Assembly (NCBI GenBank): GCA_947627565.1
Contig: CANQWO010000014.1
Span: 1-46,970 of the forward strand
Direction: 5' to 3'
Length of the DNA stretch: 46,970 nt
From: an uncultured Clostridia bacterium
GTDB taxonomy: Bacteria; Bacillota; Clostridia; Christensenellales; Borkfalkiaceae
The translations under genes were made by a program, and so were the position numbers. Each line of letters opens with the position of its first letter. Within the stretch, counting starts at the first letter, position 1. The notes under the pieces are model-generated. The model did no database searches and was not told where the DNA came from. It saw only the letters and a program-made list of their open reading frames with translations. This document shows positions 25,513 to 32,901 of the stretch, in pieces.

Positions 25513-26211
25513 ATGGCAACCATTCTCGAATGCAACGGGCTCTATAAGAGCTACGGAAAAGTGCCGGCGCTCGTCGGCGTGAGTTTTTGCGTGGAAGAGG
25601 GGGGCGTCGTAGGACTTTTGGGCCCCAACGGCAGCGGGAAATCCACGCTCATCAAGTTGGCGATGGGCATGCTGCAACCGTCGTCGGGGCGCATTTTGAT
25701 CGACGGGAAGGCGCCCTGTCCCGCTACGAAGGCCGTCACGGCCTATCTTCCCGACAAGGACTTTCTGACGAGTTGGATGCGGGTGGAGCAGGCGGTCGCA
25801 TACAGCGCCGACTTCTTCGCCGATTTCAGCAGGCAGAAGGCGGAGGCCATGCTCGCGCGCCTCGGCATCGGCATGAAGCAGAAGATCCGCACGCTCTCCA
25901 AGGGGACGCGCGAAAAGCTCGCGCTCATCCTCACGATGGCGCGCGACGCCAAGCTCTACATTCTCGATGAGCCCATCGCGGGCGTCGATCCCGCCGCGCG
26001 CGACTTCATCCTCGATACGGTGATGAGCAACCGGCCCGCGGGCTCCACCGTCTTTTTGTGTACCCACCTCATTGCCGACGTCGAACCCATTCTCACGCAT
26101 GCGATCTTTTTGAACCGCGGCAGCATCGTGCTCGACGAAGAGGTCGCGCCGCTCAAAGCGCAGACGGGCAAGACGCTCGATGAACTTTTCAGGGAGGAAT
26201 TTCGATGGTAA
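25513..26211 (+). CDS. ABC transporter ATP-binding protein
   Basis: The 232-residue ATPase has Walker A GPNGSGKST at residues 37-45, a signature loop LSKGTREK in place of LSGGQ, and Walker B YILDEPIAGVDP near 149-160, followed by the switch histidine in THLIADVE. The weakened signature and short length are like the YtrB/EcsA-type ABC-2 exporters. An excellent AAGGAGGT site sets the ATG at 25513. It overlaps the permease gene by seven bases, so the two form one transporter. The cargo is unknown; related systems export peptides or protect against antibiotics. Confidence 0.92.
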   Translation: MATILECNGLYKSYGKVPALVGVSFCVEEGGVVGLLGPNGSGKSTLIKLAMGMLQPSSGRILIDGKAPCPATKAVTAYLPDKDFLTSWMRVEQAVAYSADFFADFSRQKAEAMLARLGIGMKQKIRTLSKGTREKLALILTMARDAKLYILDEPIAGVDPAARDFILDTVMSNRPAGSTVFLCTHLIADVEPILTHAIFLNRGSIVLDEEVAPLKAQTGKTLDELFREEFRW

Positions 26212-26999
26212 AACTCATGAAACATGAGCTCTATGCGCTCTTTCGCATCCTTGTCTTCATTGCGGCCGCCGTCGTGCTGTTTGCCGTTTTGAGCCGCGTA
26301 CTCATCAGCATTAATCTCTCGGGCGATCGGGCCACGGAGGTGCAGTCCGTTCTTTTGCTTCTCGTCATCATGTTCTACATCATTGCGATCTGCGCACTGA
26401 TCTTCGTGGCGTGGGGGCTCGGCATCTCCCGCTTCTATAAGACGCTGTTTACGGGCGAGGGGTATATGACGCTCTCGCTGCCTGTCTCGGCCGACCGTCT
26501 CATTTGGTCCAAACTGCTCTCCTCGCTCATCGCGATGGCGTTTGCGACGGCCGTCAGCGCGCTCTCCCTGTTGATCTTCTTCATCGGGTGGGACGCGGCC
26601 GTCATGCAGGCGATCGGGGCGTCCTTCGGCGAACTCTTTCAGGCGATCTACGATTCCTTCCGCGCGGAGCCGCTCCTCCTCACCGAGCAGCTTGCCATCG
26701 GCATTGCGAGCATTCCCATGATGCTTTTGCTGGTCTACGCGCTCATCTCCGTCGGGCAGCTCTTCACGTCGCGCCGCAGTGCGATGATCTTCCTCATCGC
26801 GCTCGCCGCCTATGCCCTCTATATGTTCTTCAGTGTGCTCGTCTCCGCGCCCTTCGCGAACTATCTGCATGAACAGGTTCCCGCGTATGCGGAGCACATT
26901 CTCAACTGCATCCGGCTCGTCTGCGTGCTCGCAATCGACGTCGGCTGCTTCTTCCTCGTGCGCTACATCCTGCGGAATAAGGTCAATCTCATTGCGTGA
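26205..26999 (+). CDS. ABC-2-type transporter permease
   Basis: This 264-residue protein begins MVKLMKHELYALFR, the typical amphipathic entry of clostridial ABC-2 permeases, and has about six membrane helices (near residues 14-34, 48-75, 105-130, 165-185, 192-212 and 230-250). A loop between helices 2 and 3 contains FTGEGYMTLSLPVS, a stretch common in this group. It pairs with the ATPase gene that it overlaps. No substrate can be named. Confidence 0.88.
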   Translation: MVKLMKHELYALFRILVFIAAAVVLFAVLSRVLISINLSGDRATEVQSVLLLLVIMFYIIAICALIFVAWGLGISRFYKTLFTGEGYMTLSLPVSADRLIWSKLLSSLIAMAFATAVSALSLLIFFIGWDAAVMQAIGASFGELFQAIYDSFRAEPLLLTEQLAIGIASIPMMLLLVYALISVGQLFTSRRSAMIFLIALAAYALYMFFSVLVSAPFANYLHEQVPAYAEHILNCIRLVCVLAIDVGCFFLVRYILRNKVNLIA

Positions 27000-27009
27000 C
27001 GGAGGGGAT

Positions 27010-27267
27010 ATGGGCCGGGCCTTCGGGAAGAGTTTGGGCTATCTGCTGAAACGGCTCTTTTGGGCCGCGCTTGCGATCCCGCTCGCGGCCTTTCTCGTGT
27101 GGGGCGTCCGGATGATCGACCGCAACGAATACGAGATGACGGGCCTGATCATGGCGATCGTCTTTTACGGCTTGGTCTGCGTTGCCTGCTTGGCCGTTTT
27201 GTATGCGCGCGGCGTCTCGTATGCCGTGCGGAACACCCTCTCCACGGCCGAAGTCTGCGGTTTTTGA
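27010..27267 (+). CDS. Small two-helix membrane protein
   Basis: The 85-residue protein has two hydrophobic helices (about residues 15-34 and 45-67) and a basic N-terminus (MGRAFGKSLGYLLKR). The ATG at 27010 is preceded by GGAGGGG only 10 bases after the permease stop codon, so it is probably translated with the ABC transporter and may be an accessory subunit. I do not recognise the family. Confidence 0.75.
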   Translation: MGRAFGKSLGYLLKRLFWAALAIPLAAFLVWGVRMIDRNEYEMTGLIMAIVFYGLVCVACLAVLYARGVSYAVRNTLSTAEVCGF

Positions 27268-27289
27268 TCGTCGTCAAGGAAAATAAGCC

Positions 27290-27955
27290 ATGAAAATTAC
27301 TGTGCTCACACTCTTTCCCGAAATGTTTACGGCGCTCGGCGCGAGCATTCTCGGCCGCGCCCAAAAGGCGGGCAAACTCGAACTCGAAGTGGTGGACATC
27401 CGCGATTATACCGAGGACAAGCACCAAAAATGCGACGACTATCCGTTCGGCGGCGGCGCGGGAATGGTCATGATGGCGCAGCCCATCGGAAGCGCTTTCG
27501 AAGCGGTAGACCCCGGACATGGTGCCCACCGAATTTATCTGTCGCCCAAGGGAAAGGTCTTAAAACAGGAGCGTATCTTCGGGCTTGCGGAGGAGGAACA
27601 TCTCGTGCTTCTCTGCGGACACTATGAGGGCGTCGACCAGCGCGCCATCGACCTCTTTGTCGACGAGGAACTGTCTATCGGCGACTATGTTCTGACGGGC
27701 GGGGAACTGCCCGCGATGGTCCTCATCGACTGCGTGGCGCGGTATATCGACGGCGTGCTCTCGCCCGAGTCGCTCGTCGACGAGAGCTTTTCGGACGGGC
27801 TCTTGGAATACCCGCAATACACGCGTCCCGTCGAATACCACGGGCTCACGGTGCCCGAAGTTTTGCGGAGCGGCAACCATGCGGAGATCGACAAATGGCG
27901 GCGCGAGCAGGCCCTTGCGCTCACCCGCAAACGCCGTCCCGACCTCCTAAAATGA
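27290..27955 (+). CDS. trmD: tRNA (guanine-37-N1)-methyltransferase
   Basis: The 221-residue SPOUT enzyme methylates G37 next to the anticodon, which prevents frameshifting. The knotted SAM site is visible as LLCGHYEGVDQR and SIGDYVLTGGELPA in the middle, and the N-terminus reads MKITVLTLFPEMF as usual. The C-terminal segment VPEVLRSGNHAEIDKWRRE is also typical. The ribosome binding site is AAGGAAA. The customary downstream gene rplS is missing here; instead a 548-base repeat region follows, then rbgA. Confidence 0.96.
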   Translation: MKITVLTLFPEMFTALGASILGRAQKAGKLELEVVDIRDYTEDKHQKCDDYPFGGGAGMVMMAQPIGSAFEAVDPGHGAHRIYLSPKGKVLKQERIFGLAEEEHLVLLCGHYEGVDQRAIDLFVDEELSIGDYVLTGGELPAMVLIDCVARYIDGVLSPESLVDESFSDGLLEYPQYTRPVEYHGLTVPEVLRSGNHAEIDKWRREQALALTRKRRPDLLK

Positions 27956-27973
27956 GAGAAATTGGTGGAAAAG

Positions 27974-28008
27974 TTCACGAAATTTTTCTTAACGAAAAAT
28001 TTCCGTGA
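27974..28008. repeat. Minimal palindromic element
   Basis: TTCACGAAATTTTTC and GAAAAATTTCCGTGA pair around TTAAC. It has the same ends as the longer elements but no CCCGCAGGG core. On transcription it gives a stable hairpin 19 bases after trmD, and could work as its terminator. Confidence 0.75.
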
Positions 28009-28064
28009 GCGGATTGCTTTTGCGTTTTCATTGCTCTTAGCCGCACACACCGATTCGTTTCATC

Positions 28065-28267
28065 GGACAATAAGCGCGAAGCGCAAATTGAGGGAAAAAC
28101 AAAAAGCGTGGTTTTTGTTTTTTCAGAAGATTTTAGTTCACGAAATTCTTCTTATAGAAGCTCCCTGCGGGAAGCATATCAAGGGCAAAGAATTTCCGTG
28201 AAGGGTTAAGAAAGTGCATCTCAAAACGATTCGCCCACACCCATGTCTGCCTTCAAAGACAACAAGC
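28065..28267 (+). repeat. Composite repeat unit, fourth copy
   Basis: It runs ACAATAAGCGCGAAGCGC, the A/T stem (28095-28122), a 66 bp palindromic element (28137-28202), then AAGAAAGTGCATCTCAAAAC and ACCCATGTCTGCC. The parts are those of the 190 bp unit of 13101-13480 but in rotated order, which shows that the natural unit begins at ACAA(C/T)AAGCG and carries the palindrome in its middle. Confidence 0.88.
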
Positions 28268-28337
28268 GTGCGGTGGCGTGGCAAATTGGGCCGCGCACGG
28301 CGGAAGTCAATTCCGCCTAACGCACATCATTTGGAAC

Positions 28338-28424
28338 GCCCCACCCCCTTGCCCCCTCCCGAGGGAGGGGCGGAAAGAGCGCCTCCTTGGGGAGGAGCTG
28401 TCACGACGTGACTGAGGTGGGGGC
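28338..28424. repeat. Second repeat family, C-rich palindromes
   Basis: CCCACCCCCTTGCCCCCTCC with GAGGGAGGGG, then CCTCCTTGGGGAGG, then the palindrome GTCACGACGTGAC and GAGGTGGGGG form several hairpins. A partial inverted copy lies at 45536-45573. The rest of 27956-28503 shows no gene. Confidence 0.75.
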
Positions 28425-28503
28425 ACTGCTTCACGGATGGGGAAACTACGACACGGAGTTAGCATTTCCCACCCCCTTTCGGCCCTTCGTGAATCTATAA
28501 CTT

Positions 28504-29358
28504 ATGAAAGTGATTCAATGGTATCCCGGGCACATGGCCAAAGCCGTGCGCATGATGGAAGAAAATCTCAGCGTCAGCGACGCCGTCGTATTCGTCCTGG
28601 ACGCACGCTGCCCCGCCGCGAGCTTCAACCCGCGGCTGCTTGCGCTTGTCAAAGAAAAGCCTGTTCTCTACGTCTTCAATAAGGCCGACCTCGCCGACGG
28701 CCGCCTCGACGTCGTTGCGCTGCTCAAAAAGAGCGGAAAGCGCGCCGTCAAGGTCGCCGCAAATTCCCCCGCGTCCGCCCGTCCGCTCCGCGAAGCGCTG
28801 GCGGACATCGTCCGGGAAAAGCGCGCGCGTCTCGAAGAGCGCGGGATGGCGCGGCCGCTTCGGTTTATGGTCGCGGGCATTCCCAATACGGGCAAGAGCA
28901 CCGTCATCAACCTGCTCGCGGGCGGGAAGAAGGCGCAGACGGGCGATAAGGCGGGCGTGACCCGCGCAAAACAGTGGGTGAAATGCGACGGCTACGATCT
29001 CCTCGACACCCCCGGCACGATGCCGCCCTCCTGCGACGACCAGACGCTCGCAAGACGGCTCGCCTATGTCGGCAGCCTCAACGACGACATCCTCGCCATC
29101 GACGAAATTGCGCTGTCGCTCTTAGAGGAGATGCAAAACGCCTACCCCATGTCTTTGATGGAGCGTTACGGAACGTGTGAAGGAACCCCGCTCGAGCTGC
29201 TCGGCGCGGTCTGCAAAAAGCGCGGATTCATGCTCCGCGGCGGGGAGTATGACTATGAGCGCGGCGAACGCGCCGTCATCGACGATCTCAGAAAGGGCAG
29301 GCTCGGGCGCGTCCTCTTCGACGGGGAAGAGGACCTCAGAAACGCGGGTCTCATATAG
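28504..29358 (+). CDS. rbgA: Ribosome biogenesis GTPase RbgA (YlqF)
   Basis: The 284-residue GTPase is circularly permuted: the G4 motif NKADL (about residue 59) comes before G1 GIPNTGKST (about residue 125) and G3 DTPGT (about 175). It starts MKVIQWYPGHMAKA, the usual RbgA N-terminus, and has the C-terminal ANTAR-like tail. The protein helps assemble the 50S subunit in Firmicutes. No Shine-Dalgarno sequence precedes the ATG, and repeat sequence runs almost to the start, so the original upstream region (perhaps with rplS) may have been replaced. rnhB follows two bases after its stop codon. Confidence 0.95.
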   Translation: MKVIQWYPGHMAKAVRMMEENLSVSDAVVFVLDARCPAASFNPRLLALVKEKPVLYVFNKADLADGRLDVVALLKKSGKRAVKVAANSPASARPLREALADIVREKRARLEERGMARPLRFMVAGIPNTGKSTVINLLAGGKKAQTGDKAGVTRAKQWVKCDGYDLLDTPGTMPPSCDDQTLARRLAYVGSLNDDILAIDEIALSLLEEMQNAYPMSLMERYGTCEGTPLELLGAVCKKRGFMLRGGEYDYERGERAVIDDLRKGRLGRVLFDGEEDLRNAGLI

Positions 29359-29360
29359 CG

Positions 29361-29981
29361 ATGGATATTCCGACTTACGAAAGAGAATACTTCGACCGTG
29401 GATTTACGGCCGTCGCAGGCGTCGACGAAGTGGGCAGGGGCCCTTTGGCGGGGCCCGTCGTCTGCGCCGCCGTCATTTTGCCGATCGACGAGGCCCGCCG
29501 CGTCGCCGGGGTGGACGATTCCAAAAAGCTCTCGGCGAAGAAGCGGGCAAAGCTCGCCGAGGAGATCAAGGAGATCGCCCGCGCCTATGCTATCGCGGAG
29601 GTGGACGAGGCGACGATCGACCGGATCAACATCTTGCAGGCGACCCGTCTCGGCATGCGCCGCGCCATCTGCGCGTTGGGGGTGACCGCGGACATGGTCC
29701 TCATCGACGGCAACATGAAGCTGGATATTTCCGTGCCGCAGCGGAGCATCGTGAAGGGGGACGCCCTCGTCTATTCCATCGGTGCGGCGAGCATCCTCGC
29801 CAAGGAATACCGCGACGCGCTCATGCGCAAGTATGCGGAGGAATATCCCGAATACGCGTTTGAAAAAAATGTCGGATACGGCACGGCGGAGCACATCGCC
29901 GCCATCAAGGAGTATGGCATATGCAAAATTCACCGGAGGACCTTCGTAAAAAACTTTTGGGACGGAAGGGAGAGGAGCTGA
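29361..29981 (+). CDS. rnhB: Ribonuclease HII
   Basis: The 206-residue enzyme cuts RNA in RNA-DNA hybrids and removes single ribonucleotides. Catalytic acidic residues are visible in GVDEVGRGPLAGPV (residues 19-32) and VDDSKKLSAKKR, with a further aspartate in LIDGN and in GDALVYSIGAASILAKE. Gene order with rbgA is the standard Firmicutes one. The start lies two bases after the rbgA stop codon, so translation is likely coupled. A CGGACATGGTC motif variant sits at 29689-29699. The 3-prime end overlaps yraN. Confidence 0.96.
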   Translation: MDIPTYEREYFDRGFTAVAGVDEVGRGPLAGPVVCAAVILPIDEARRVAGVDDSKKLSAKKRAKLAEEIKEIARAYAIAEVDEATIDRINILQATRLGMRRAICALGVTADMVLIDGNMKLDISVPQRSIVKGDALVYSIGAASILAKEYRDALMRKYAEEYPEYAFEKNVGYGTAEHIAAIKEYGICKIHRRTFVKNFWDGRERS

Positions 29982-30283
29982 CCGCGCAGTATCTGAAAAA
30001 ACGCGGATATCGGGTGCTCAAGCGCAATTATAAGACGCCTTACGGCGAGGCGGACATCGTGGCGTTGAGCCCGGACGGCTACACCTGTTTCGTGGAGGTC
30101 AAGACGCGGACGAGCGATGAATACGGACTGCCGGCGGAGGCGGTCACGCGGGAAAAGCGGCAGCGCTATCGCATGATGGCGAAACACTGGTGCGCCGCGC
30201 TCCGCGAGGAGGTGCCCATCCGATACGATATCGCTTCCGTCTTCGAGGGCGAGGTCGAATATTTCGAAAATGCATATATCTGA
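29921..30283 (+). CDS. UPF0102 family protein YraN
   Basis: The 120-residue protein belongs to the YraN family, a small restriction-endonuclease-like fold of unknown role. The nuclease-like core is visible as LGRKGEELTAQYLKKRGY, then GEADIVA and FVEVKTR (the D...ExK arrangement). The ATG at 29921 overlaps rnhB by 61 bases, which is long; a later alternative start would shorten the N-terminus. It follows rnhB as in many bacteria. Confidence 0.88.
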   Translation: MQNSPEDLRKKLLGRKGEELTAQYLKKRGYRVLKRNYKTPYGEADIVALSPDGYTCFVEVKTRTSDEYGLPAEAVTREKRQRYRMMAKHWCAALREEVPIRYDIASVFEGEVEYFENAYI

Positions 30284-30288
30284 ATTGG

Positions 30289-30316
30289 TCAAGGCCCTCT
30301 GCGAAGAGGGCCTTGG
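30289..30316. terminator. Hairpin between convergent yraN and the AraC-type gene
   Basis: AAGGCCCTCT and AGAGGGCCTT form a perfect 10 bp stem around GCGA. There is no T tract on the plus side, so the terminating role is likely but not certain. Confidence 0.55.
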
Positions 30317-30380
30317 TCGTTAAAATTCAATTTGTATGACCCGCGGAAAGCGGGAGCAGACGGTCCCCGCGGCAATTTGG

Positions 30381-31253
30381 TCACCGCCCCGCCGATTCGA
30401 GCAGTTCGCAGTCGTGCAGGGTGGGGTCGAACGGCGCGGCCATGGGGTAGACAAAATCGTCGCGCAGGCGGAAGCTCTCGGGCAGCGTGCGCGGGGAGTA
30501 GCCCGTGACGGCGTGGAACACGCGGTTGAAGTTGCGGACGGTCCCGAAGCCCGCGCGGTCGGCGATTTCCGTCATGGTATATTCCTTGGTCCGCATGAGT
30601 TCGATGGCGTGCTCGACGCGCGCATAATTGAGGAAGCCGGAGAACGTGAGTCCCGTCGCGCTGTGGAAGTAGCGGGAAAAATAGCCTGCGCTCATGCCCA
30701 TGAACGACGCGGCGTCGGAAAATGTGAAACATTCCGGCTTTTCCGCGACCTGTTCGATGAGCGACATGAACCGCTTGTCCGTCTCGTCCTGCGCCGGGCG
30801 CGGAGCCACCTCCTCGCCGCGGAAGATGTCGGCCATGAGCAGCATGATGTGGGCCGTTGCGTCCAAACCGCAGAAGGGGGCCTTGCGGAGCAGGATGTCG
30901 CGCACCGTCCGATAGACGGCGGGGATGTCGTAATTTCCGCGCAGACGGGGGTGCAACAGGCGCACTTCGCCCAGATAGGGCTTCAGGATCTCATAGTCGA
31001 AGATGATGACGATGAGTGTGGTATCCGCTTCGCATGCGGACATATAGTGCACGCGGCCGCCGTCGATATAGAGGGCTTCGCCGCGCGTAAGTCTGTGTGT
31101 TTGGCGCTCGCAGAAGACGTCGATGCTGCCCTTTTCGACATAGAGCAGTTCGCAGTCGGGGTGCCAGTGCAGGAGATTGTGGGAGTGCCGGTATTTTCCC
31201 ACCCATACTTTGACCGCTTCGGGGTATTTCCAAACTTCACGTTTTGCTATCAT
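30381..31253 (-). CDS. AraC-family transcription regulator
   Basis: The 290-residue regulator has an N-terminal cupin sensor (HSHNLLHWHPDCELLYVEKGS, then GEALYIDGGRVHYM) and a C-terminal AraC DNA-binding domain of two helix-turn-helix units (TFSDAASFMGMSAGYFSRYFH and MTEIADRAGFGTVRNFNRVFH). It is divergent from galT-galK across 220 bases, so it probably senses a sugar and controls those genes, but that is inferred from position. I start it at the ATG at 31253, with AGGA four bases ahead; the ATG at 31256 is adjacent. Its -10 box ends only seven bases upstream, so the message may have almost no leader. Confidence 0.9.
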   Translation of the reverse strand: MIAKREVWKYPEAVKVWVGKYRHSHNLLHWHPDCELLYVEKGSIDVFCERQTHRLTRGEALYIDGGRVHYMSACEADTTLIVIIFDYEILKPYLGEVRLLHPRLRGNYDIPAVYRTVRDILLRKAPFCGLDATAHIMLLMADIFRGEEVAPRPAQDETDKRFMSLIEQVAEKPECFTFSDAASFMGMSAGYFSRYFHSATGLTFSGFLNYARVEHAIELMRTKEYTMTEIADRAGFGTVRNFNRVFHAVTGYSPRTLPESFRLRDDFVYPMAAPFDPTLHDCELLESAGR

Positions 31254-31260
31254 CATTCCT

Positions 31261-31289
31261 ATTTTAAGCGATCGGACGGCTTCTGTCAA
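31261..31289 (-). promoter_or_regulatory. Promoter of the AraC-type regulator
   Basis: On the minus strand TTGACA (31284-31289) and TAAAAT (31261-31266) are 17 bp apart. Just upstream, ATGTC recurs at 31297-31301 and 31307-31311, one helical turn apart, a possible operator for an AraC-type protein. Confidence 0.8.
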
Positions 31290-31332
31290 TCGGATCATGT
31301 CAAAAAATGTCCGAAATCGGTGAAAATTCTGC

Positions 31333-31362
31333 TTGCGTGCCGCGGCCCCGTTCTGTTATAAT
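31333..31362 (+). promoter_or_regulatory. Promoter of galT-galK
   Basis: TTGCGT (31333-31338), an 18 bp spacer and a perfect TATAAT (31357-31362). The poor -35 box fits a promoter that needs an activator, such as the divergent AraC-type protein. Transcription should begin near 31369-31370. Confidence 0.7.
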
Positions 31363-31369
31363 AAAATGT

Positions 31370-31460
31370 GTAGAGACGGTGGGGCAAGTCGCCCCTTTAC
31401 GCCAAACATTCCCCCCCTGAAACCGAGCAAGGCGATCCTGTCTCTACGCTCGGTTTTTTT
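31370..31460 (+). promoter_or_regulatory. Structured leader with terminator upstream of galT
   Basis: The transcript should start at or next to GTAGAGACGG (31370-31379), which can pair with CTGTCTCTAC (31438-31447). Between them are a hairpin (GGGGC, loop AAGTC, GCCCC, 31381-31395) and a possible 4 bp helix CGCC/GGCG. A terminator is formed by AACCGAGC (31421-31428) and GCTCGGTT (31448-31455) plus seven Ts. The first helix uses bases in the terminator loop, so the two helices are not nested: they either compete or make a pseudoknot. This is the layout of an attenuator or riboswitch. I do not recognise the class. Confidence 0.65.
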
Positions 31461-31473
31461 CATAGGAGTTATA

Positions 31474-32901
31474 ATGGATTTTTCGACGGCGCTCGGCAAA
31501 CTCATGGATTATGCTTCCCGCTATCTTGCGCTCAAAAAGCGAAACGAGATCTATGCGCGCAACACTGTTCTCATGCTCCTCGGCAGGGAGAGCTGGGAGG
31601 AGTGCGCGGCGGTCTACGAGGGCGAGCCGCTCGCCGTCCTTCTCGACGCGCTCACGGCGGAGATCGACGAAGCGGAGCGGGAAAAGGTGCAGGACGCGGT
31701 GATGGGCGCGGTCATGCTGTCCCCCGCGGAGGTGGAGGACGCGTTCTCCGCACACTATGCGAAGTCGCCCGCGGATGCGACGGATTGGTTTTACCGCTAT
31801 TGCGTCGCTTCGAATTACGTCAAAAAAGCGCTGCTGGATCAAAATCCCCGCTTCACGGGCAGCAACGGGCTCGTCGTCACCATCAACCGCACCAAGCCGG
31901 AGTTCCGCGACCCCAAGAAGGCGATGAGCGGGAACAGCGTCAAGGGCGGCTATCCCAAGTGCTCCATCTGCCGGGAAAACGAGGGGTATTCCCCGCGCGG
32001 GAAGCGGACGCTGCGCACCGTCTCGTTTACGCTTGCGGACGGCAAGTGGTTTTGGCAGTTTTCGCCCTACGGCTACTTTTACCAGCACGGGATTGCCGTC
32101 AACGAACGGCACACGCCCATGCATGTGGACGGGGCGACCTTTGCGGCGCTCATGGATTTTCTCGACGCGTTTCCGCATTACTTCATCGGCTGCAATGCGG
32201 CCCTGCCGAGCATCGGCGGAAGCGTGTTGGCGCACGATCACTTTCAGGGCGGCGGCGAAATGCTGCCCATGTTCGCGGCGAAGGTCGCCGTTCCGCTCCG
32301 TCACGACCGTTTCCCCGGATTGGAGATGGGGATCCTCGACTGGTTCAATACCGTCGTCCGGATCGAGGGCGAGGATGCCGGCGCCGTCATGGCCGCCTCG
32401 GAACTCATCGCAAATTTCTGGAAGAGCTACCGCAACGAAGCGCTCGGCCTCATTCCCGAGGACGAGAACGGACGGCACCACGCGGTCAGCCCCACGGTGT
32501 ATATGAACGGCAGGAAATACTGCATGAATCTCATCTTCCGGAGCAACATCACGTCTTCGGAGTTTCCGGACGGCGTCTTCCATGTCCATCCCGAATTTCA
32601 TATCATCAAGAAGGAGTCCATCGGGCTCATCGAGGCGCAGGGGCTGTTCATCCTGCCCGGACGGCTCGTCGAACAGCTCGGCGCACTGAAGAAGGCGATC
32701 GCGGCTGGGTCGCTCCCGCCCGAACTCGAAGAGTTCCGCCTGCTCTATGACGAGATCGGGCAAATGGACGGCGATCCCGACGCGTGTATCCGCGAGGAGC
32801 TTGCGAGCATCTGCGAGCGCATGCTCCAAAACACCGCCGTGTTCAAGACGCATGCGGAGACGGCGGAATTTCTCAAAGGAGCAGGTTTTTATGTGGAGTA
32901 A
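31474..32901 (+). CDS. galT: UDP-glucose-hexose-1-phosphate uridylyltransferase, type 2
   Basis: The 475-residue protein belongs to the Firmicutes (type 2) GalT family, which exchanges UMP between UDP-glucose and galactose-1-phosphate. Visible blocks are KGGYPKCSICREN, the catalytic-loop region LPSIGGSVLAHDHFQGGG and the late segment GVFHVHPEFHIIKKE. The start at 31474 has AGGAG five bases upstream, just after the T tract of the leader terminator. It overlaps galK by 11 bases, giving a two-gene Leloir operon without galE. A CCATGTC motif lies at 32580-32586. Confidence 0.95.
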   Translation: MDFSTALGKLMDYASRYLALKKRNEIYARNTVLMLLGRESWEECAAVYEGEPLAVLLDALTAEIDEAEREKVQDAVMGAVMLSPAEVEDAFSAHYAKSPADATDWFYRYCVASNYVKKALLDQNPRFTGSNGLVVTINRTKPEFRDPKKAMSGNSVKGGYPKCSICRENEGYSPRGKRTLRTVSFTLADGKWFWQFSPYGYFYQHGIAVNERHTPMHVDGATFAALMDFLDAFPHYFIGCNAALPSIGGSVLAHDHFQGGGEMLPMFAAKVAVPLRHDRFPGLEMGILDWFNTVVRIEGEDAGAVMAASELIANFWKSYRNEALGLIPEDENGRHHAVSPTVYMNGRKYCMNLIFRSNITSSEFPDGVFHVHPEFHIIKKESIGLIEAQGLFILPGRLVEQLGALKKAIAAGSLPPELEEFRLLYDEIGQMDGDPDACIREELASICERMLQNTAVFKTHAETAEFLKGAGFYVE

